Part shown: piece after piece, positions 62,280-64,000 of the stretch
Numbering within the stretch: the first letter of the stretch is position 1
Layout: the number at the start of each line of letters is the position of its first letter
Origin: Meridianimarinicoccus sp. MJW13
Lineage (GTDB): Bacteria > Pseudomonadota > Alphaproteobacteria > Rhodobacterales > Rhodobacteraceae
DNA: 64,000 bases
NCBI RefSeq assembly: GCF_014901205.1
Contig: NZ_JACNMU010000009.1
Location: forward strand, 1-64,000
Direction of reading: 5' to 3'
Position numbers and translations under genes: made by a program
The notes under the pieces: generated by a model
Told to the model about the DNA's origin: nothing
Databases searched by the model: none
What the model saw: the letters and a program-made list of their open reading frames with translations, nothing else

Positions 62280-63560
62280 ATGACCATCCTGAAAACTGCG
62301 CTTTGCACGACCACCGCATTGGCCGCCATGGCCACCGCCGCCATCGCCGAAGACTGCCCGATCAAGGTCGGCGTTCTGCATTCGCTGTCGGGCACCATGG
62401 CGATTTCAGAGACCACTCTGAAAGACACCATGCTGATGCTGATTGAACAGCAGAACGAAAAAGGCGGCGTGCTGGGCTGCGACCTGGAAGCCGTGGTTGT
62501 CGATCCGGCGTCCGACTGGCCGCTGTTCGCCGAAAAGGCGCGCGAGCTTCTGACCGTGCACGATGTGGACGTGATCTTCGGCAACTGGACCAGCGTGTCG
62601 CGCAAGTCGGTCCTTCCGGTGATCGAGGAACTCGACGGCCTGCTGTTCTATCCGGTTCAGTACGAGGGCGAGGAAAGCTCGAAGAACGTGTTTTACACCG
62701 GGGCTGCGCCGAACCAGCAGGCGATCCCGGCCACCGACTATTTCCTGGAAGAACTGGGCGTCGAGAAATTCGCGCTGCTGGGCACCGACTATGTCTATCC
62801 GCGCACTACGAACAACATCCTTGAAAGCTACCTGAAGTCCAAGGGCGTGTCCGCAAACGACATCTTCGTCAACTACACCCCCTTCGGTCACTCCGACTGG
62901 TCCAAGATCGTGGCCGATGTGGTCGCCCTGGCCGCCGACGGAAAGAAGGTCGGCGTCATCTCGACCATCAACGGCGACGCCAACATCGGCTTCTACAAGG
63001 AACTGGCTGCCGCTGGCATTTCGGCCGATGACATTCCCGTCGTGGCCTTCTCGGTCGGCGAAGAGGAACTGTCGGGTCTGGACACCTCGAACCTGGTCGG
63101 TCACCTGGCGGCCTGGAACTACTTCCAGTCGGCTGACACCGAAGCCAACGCCGAATGGGTTGCCGCGTGGAAAGCCCGCATGGGTGCAGAGCGCGTGACC
63201 AACGATCCGATGGAAGCCCATTACATCGGCTTCAACATGTGGGTGAACGCCGCCGAAGCTGCCGGCACGACCGATGTGGATGCGGTGCGCAGCGCCATGT
63301 ACGGCCAGGAATTCCCGAACCTGACCGGCGGCACCGCCGTGATGCTGCCGAACCACCACCTGGCAAAGCCGGTGCTGATCGGCGAGATCCTGGACGACGG
63401 CCAGTTCGATATCATCAGCGAAACCGACGTGGTGCCGGGCGACGCCTGGACCGACTTCCTGCCGGAAAGCGCGGTTCTGGTGTCCGACTGGAAAGATCTC
63501 GGCTGCGGTATGTACAACACCGAAACCGAGACCTGCGTTCAGACCAAGTCGAACTACTAA
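62280..63560 (+). CDS. urtA: Urea ABC transporter substrate-binding protein
   Basis: 426-residue periplasmic protein of the branched-chain amino acid type (Peripla_BP_5) with a signal peptide (TTTALAAMATAAIAED). Urt-specific stretches are KVGVLHSLSGTMAISET, NWTSVSRKSVLPVIEELDGL, PVQYEGEESSKNVFYTGA and PNHHLAKPVLIGEI. The ATG at 62280 has GGGGAG 7 bases upstream. It scavenges urea from outside at low concentration under nitrogen need. Divergent from ureDABCEFG. Confidence 0.96.
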   Translation: MTILKTALCTTTALAAMATAAIAEDCPIKVGVLHSLSGTMAISETTLKDTMLMLIEQQNEKGGVLGCDLEAVVVDPASDWPLFAEKARELLTVHDVDVIFGNWTSVSRKSVLPVIEELDGLLFYPVQYEGEESSKNVFYTGAAPNQQAIPATDYFLEELGVEKFALLGTDYVYPRTTNNILESYLKSKGVSANDIFVNYTPFGHSDWSKIVADVVALAADGKKVGVISTINGDANIGFYKELAAAGISADDIPVVAFSVGEEELSGLDTSNLVGHLAAWNYFQSADTEANAEWVAAWKARMGAERVTNDPMEAHYIGFNMWVNAAEAAGTTDVDAVRSAMYGQEFPNLTGGTAVMLPNHHLAKPVLIGEILDDGQFDIISETDVVPGDAWTDFLPESAVLVSDWKDLGCGMYNTETETCVQTKSNY

Positions 63561-63570
63561 TCCCAACCAC

Positions 63571-63598
63571 GCCAGAGGGGCGGTCGCGCCCCTCTGGC
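63571..63598 (+). promoter_or_regulatory. Intercistronic hairpin between urtA and urtB
   Basis: GCCAGAGGGGCG pairs perfectly with CGCCCCTCTGGC around GTCG, 10 bases after urtA. No T-run follows. Such a stem typically lets the binding protein be made in excess over the membrane subunits by stabilising its message or partly terminating. Confidence 0.65.
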
Positions 63599-63617
63599 AT
63601 CGGGGACAGATACCATC

Positions 63618-64000
63618 ATGAAATTACTTCTCCTGCTGGGCCTGTGCGTCCTGGCACAGGTTAACATTGCCTGGGCCGATGACGTCCTGATCCAACCCGT
63701 TCTGCAAGAGCAGCGCGAGACGATCGTGAAAAGCTCCCGCAAGACCATCGGGCCGGCCATCGACGCGGTGGTGGCCAGCAAGGCGCCGGCGGCGCAAGAT
63801 GTGCTGCAAGCCTGGGTGACCAAGGACATGTGGTACCGCAAGGATGACGGGCTGTTTTTCCGCGCCGAGAAGGTGGACTCCAAGACCTATCGCCTGATCG
63901 ATTTCGACACCGGGGCCGACATGGGCACGGCGGACAAATCGGATATCAAGCAGATCAAGCCCAACAGCGGTGTTCGCGCGATGATCTCGACCGCGCTGGT
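63618..64000 (+). CDS. urtB: Urea ABC transporter permease UrtB (5' part)
   Basis: The first 127 codons are visible; the gene runs off the window. A signal peptide (LLLLLGLCVLAQVNIAWAD) is followed by a soluble N-terminal extension (QEQRETIVKSSRKTIGPAID, AWVTKDMWYRKDDGLFFRAE) that is characteristic of UrtB and absent from LivH. The transmembrane part lies beyond the end. The position right after urtA supports the call. Confidence 0.9.
   Translation, partial: MKLLLLLGLCVLAQVNIAWADDVLIQPVLQEQRETIVKSSRKTIGPAIDAVVASKAPAAQDVLQAWVTKDMWYRKDDGLFFRAEKVDSKTYRLIDFDTGADMGTADKSDIKQIKPNSGVRAMISTAL

Overview
The window is high-GC alphaproteobacterial DNA. It most likely comes from the Rhodobacteraceae/Roseobacter group, judging from the tetrameric sarcosine oxidase set soxBDAG, the urt/ure urea locus, the gene density and the strong GC3 bias that leaves long antisense open frames. 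It is almost wholly a catabolic accessory region: ABC, BCCT, NCS1 and MFS importers sit next to peripheral degradation enzymes and one or two local regulators each. No rRNA, CRISPR array or intact prophage is visible.

Layout. (1) 1-5.3 kb is a patchy, mobile-looking zone. It starts with the 3' end of an initiator tRNA-fMet and its terminator, then an IS3-family element with 27-bp ends, a TetR regulator with an exported DUF1254/DUF1214 protein, and a phage-like gene fragment. (2) 5.3-24 kb is a coherent creatinine-to-pyruvate route: creatinase, a LysR regulator, creatininase, a PotDBCA-type ABC importer, a BCCT carrier, a GbdR-like AraC regulator, soxBDAG, glyA, sdaA and purU. (3) 24-30 kb holds an MFS carrier, pseudouridine-phosphate glycosidase psuG, a D-serine dehydratase-like enzyme, an NCS1 permease and a small PmtA-like methyltransferase. 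(4) 30-36 kb holds an AraC regulator, a second DUF1254/DUF1214 protein and a large exported beta-propeller protein of unknown role. (5) 36-40 kb is an unsaturated-uronate module: kdgK and a GntR regulator, divergent from kdgF-kduI-kduD. (6) 40-44 kb carries an ExaC/AldB-type aldehyde dehydrogenase, an ArgE-like deacetylase and an ectoine-hydrolase-like M24 protein. (7) 44.5-54.2 kb is a probable L-fucose module: a ribose-type ABC importer, an SDR and a UxaA-family dehydratase on the minus strand, divergent across a 34-bp palindrome from two tandem GntR regulators, an aldo/keto reductase, FucU mutarotase and a fuconolactonase-like hydrolase. (8) 54.5-64 kb holds a SnoaL-like protein, a YegD-like Hsp70, two CrcB fluoride-channel subunits, ureDABCEFG and the start of the urt urea transporter operon.

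How they fit. Creatininase opens creatinine to creatine. Creatinase splits creatine into sarcosine and urea. SoxBDAG demethylates sarcosine to glycine and 5,10-methylene-tetrahydrofolate, GlyA combines both into serine, and SdaA deaminates serine to pyruvate. PurU can drain excess formyl-tetrahydrofolate as formate. The urea is a natural substrate for the urease and Urt genes at the far end, so both halves of the creatine molecule can be used from this one window. The sugar modules (uronate and L-fucose) suggest a cell that feeds on algal or animal polysaccharide breakdown products. Enzyme functions rest on recognised family sequence; transporter specificities and the DUF1254/NHL cluster are inference or unknown.
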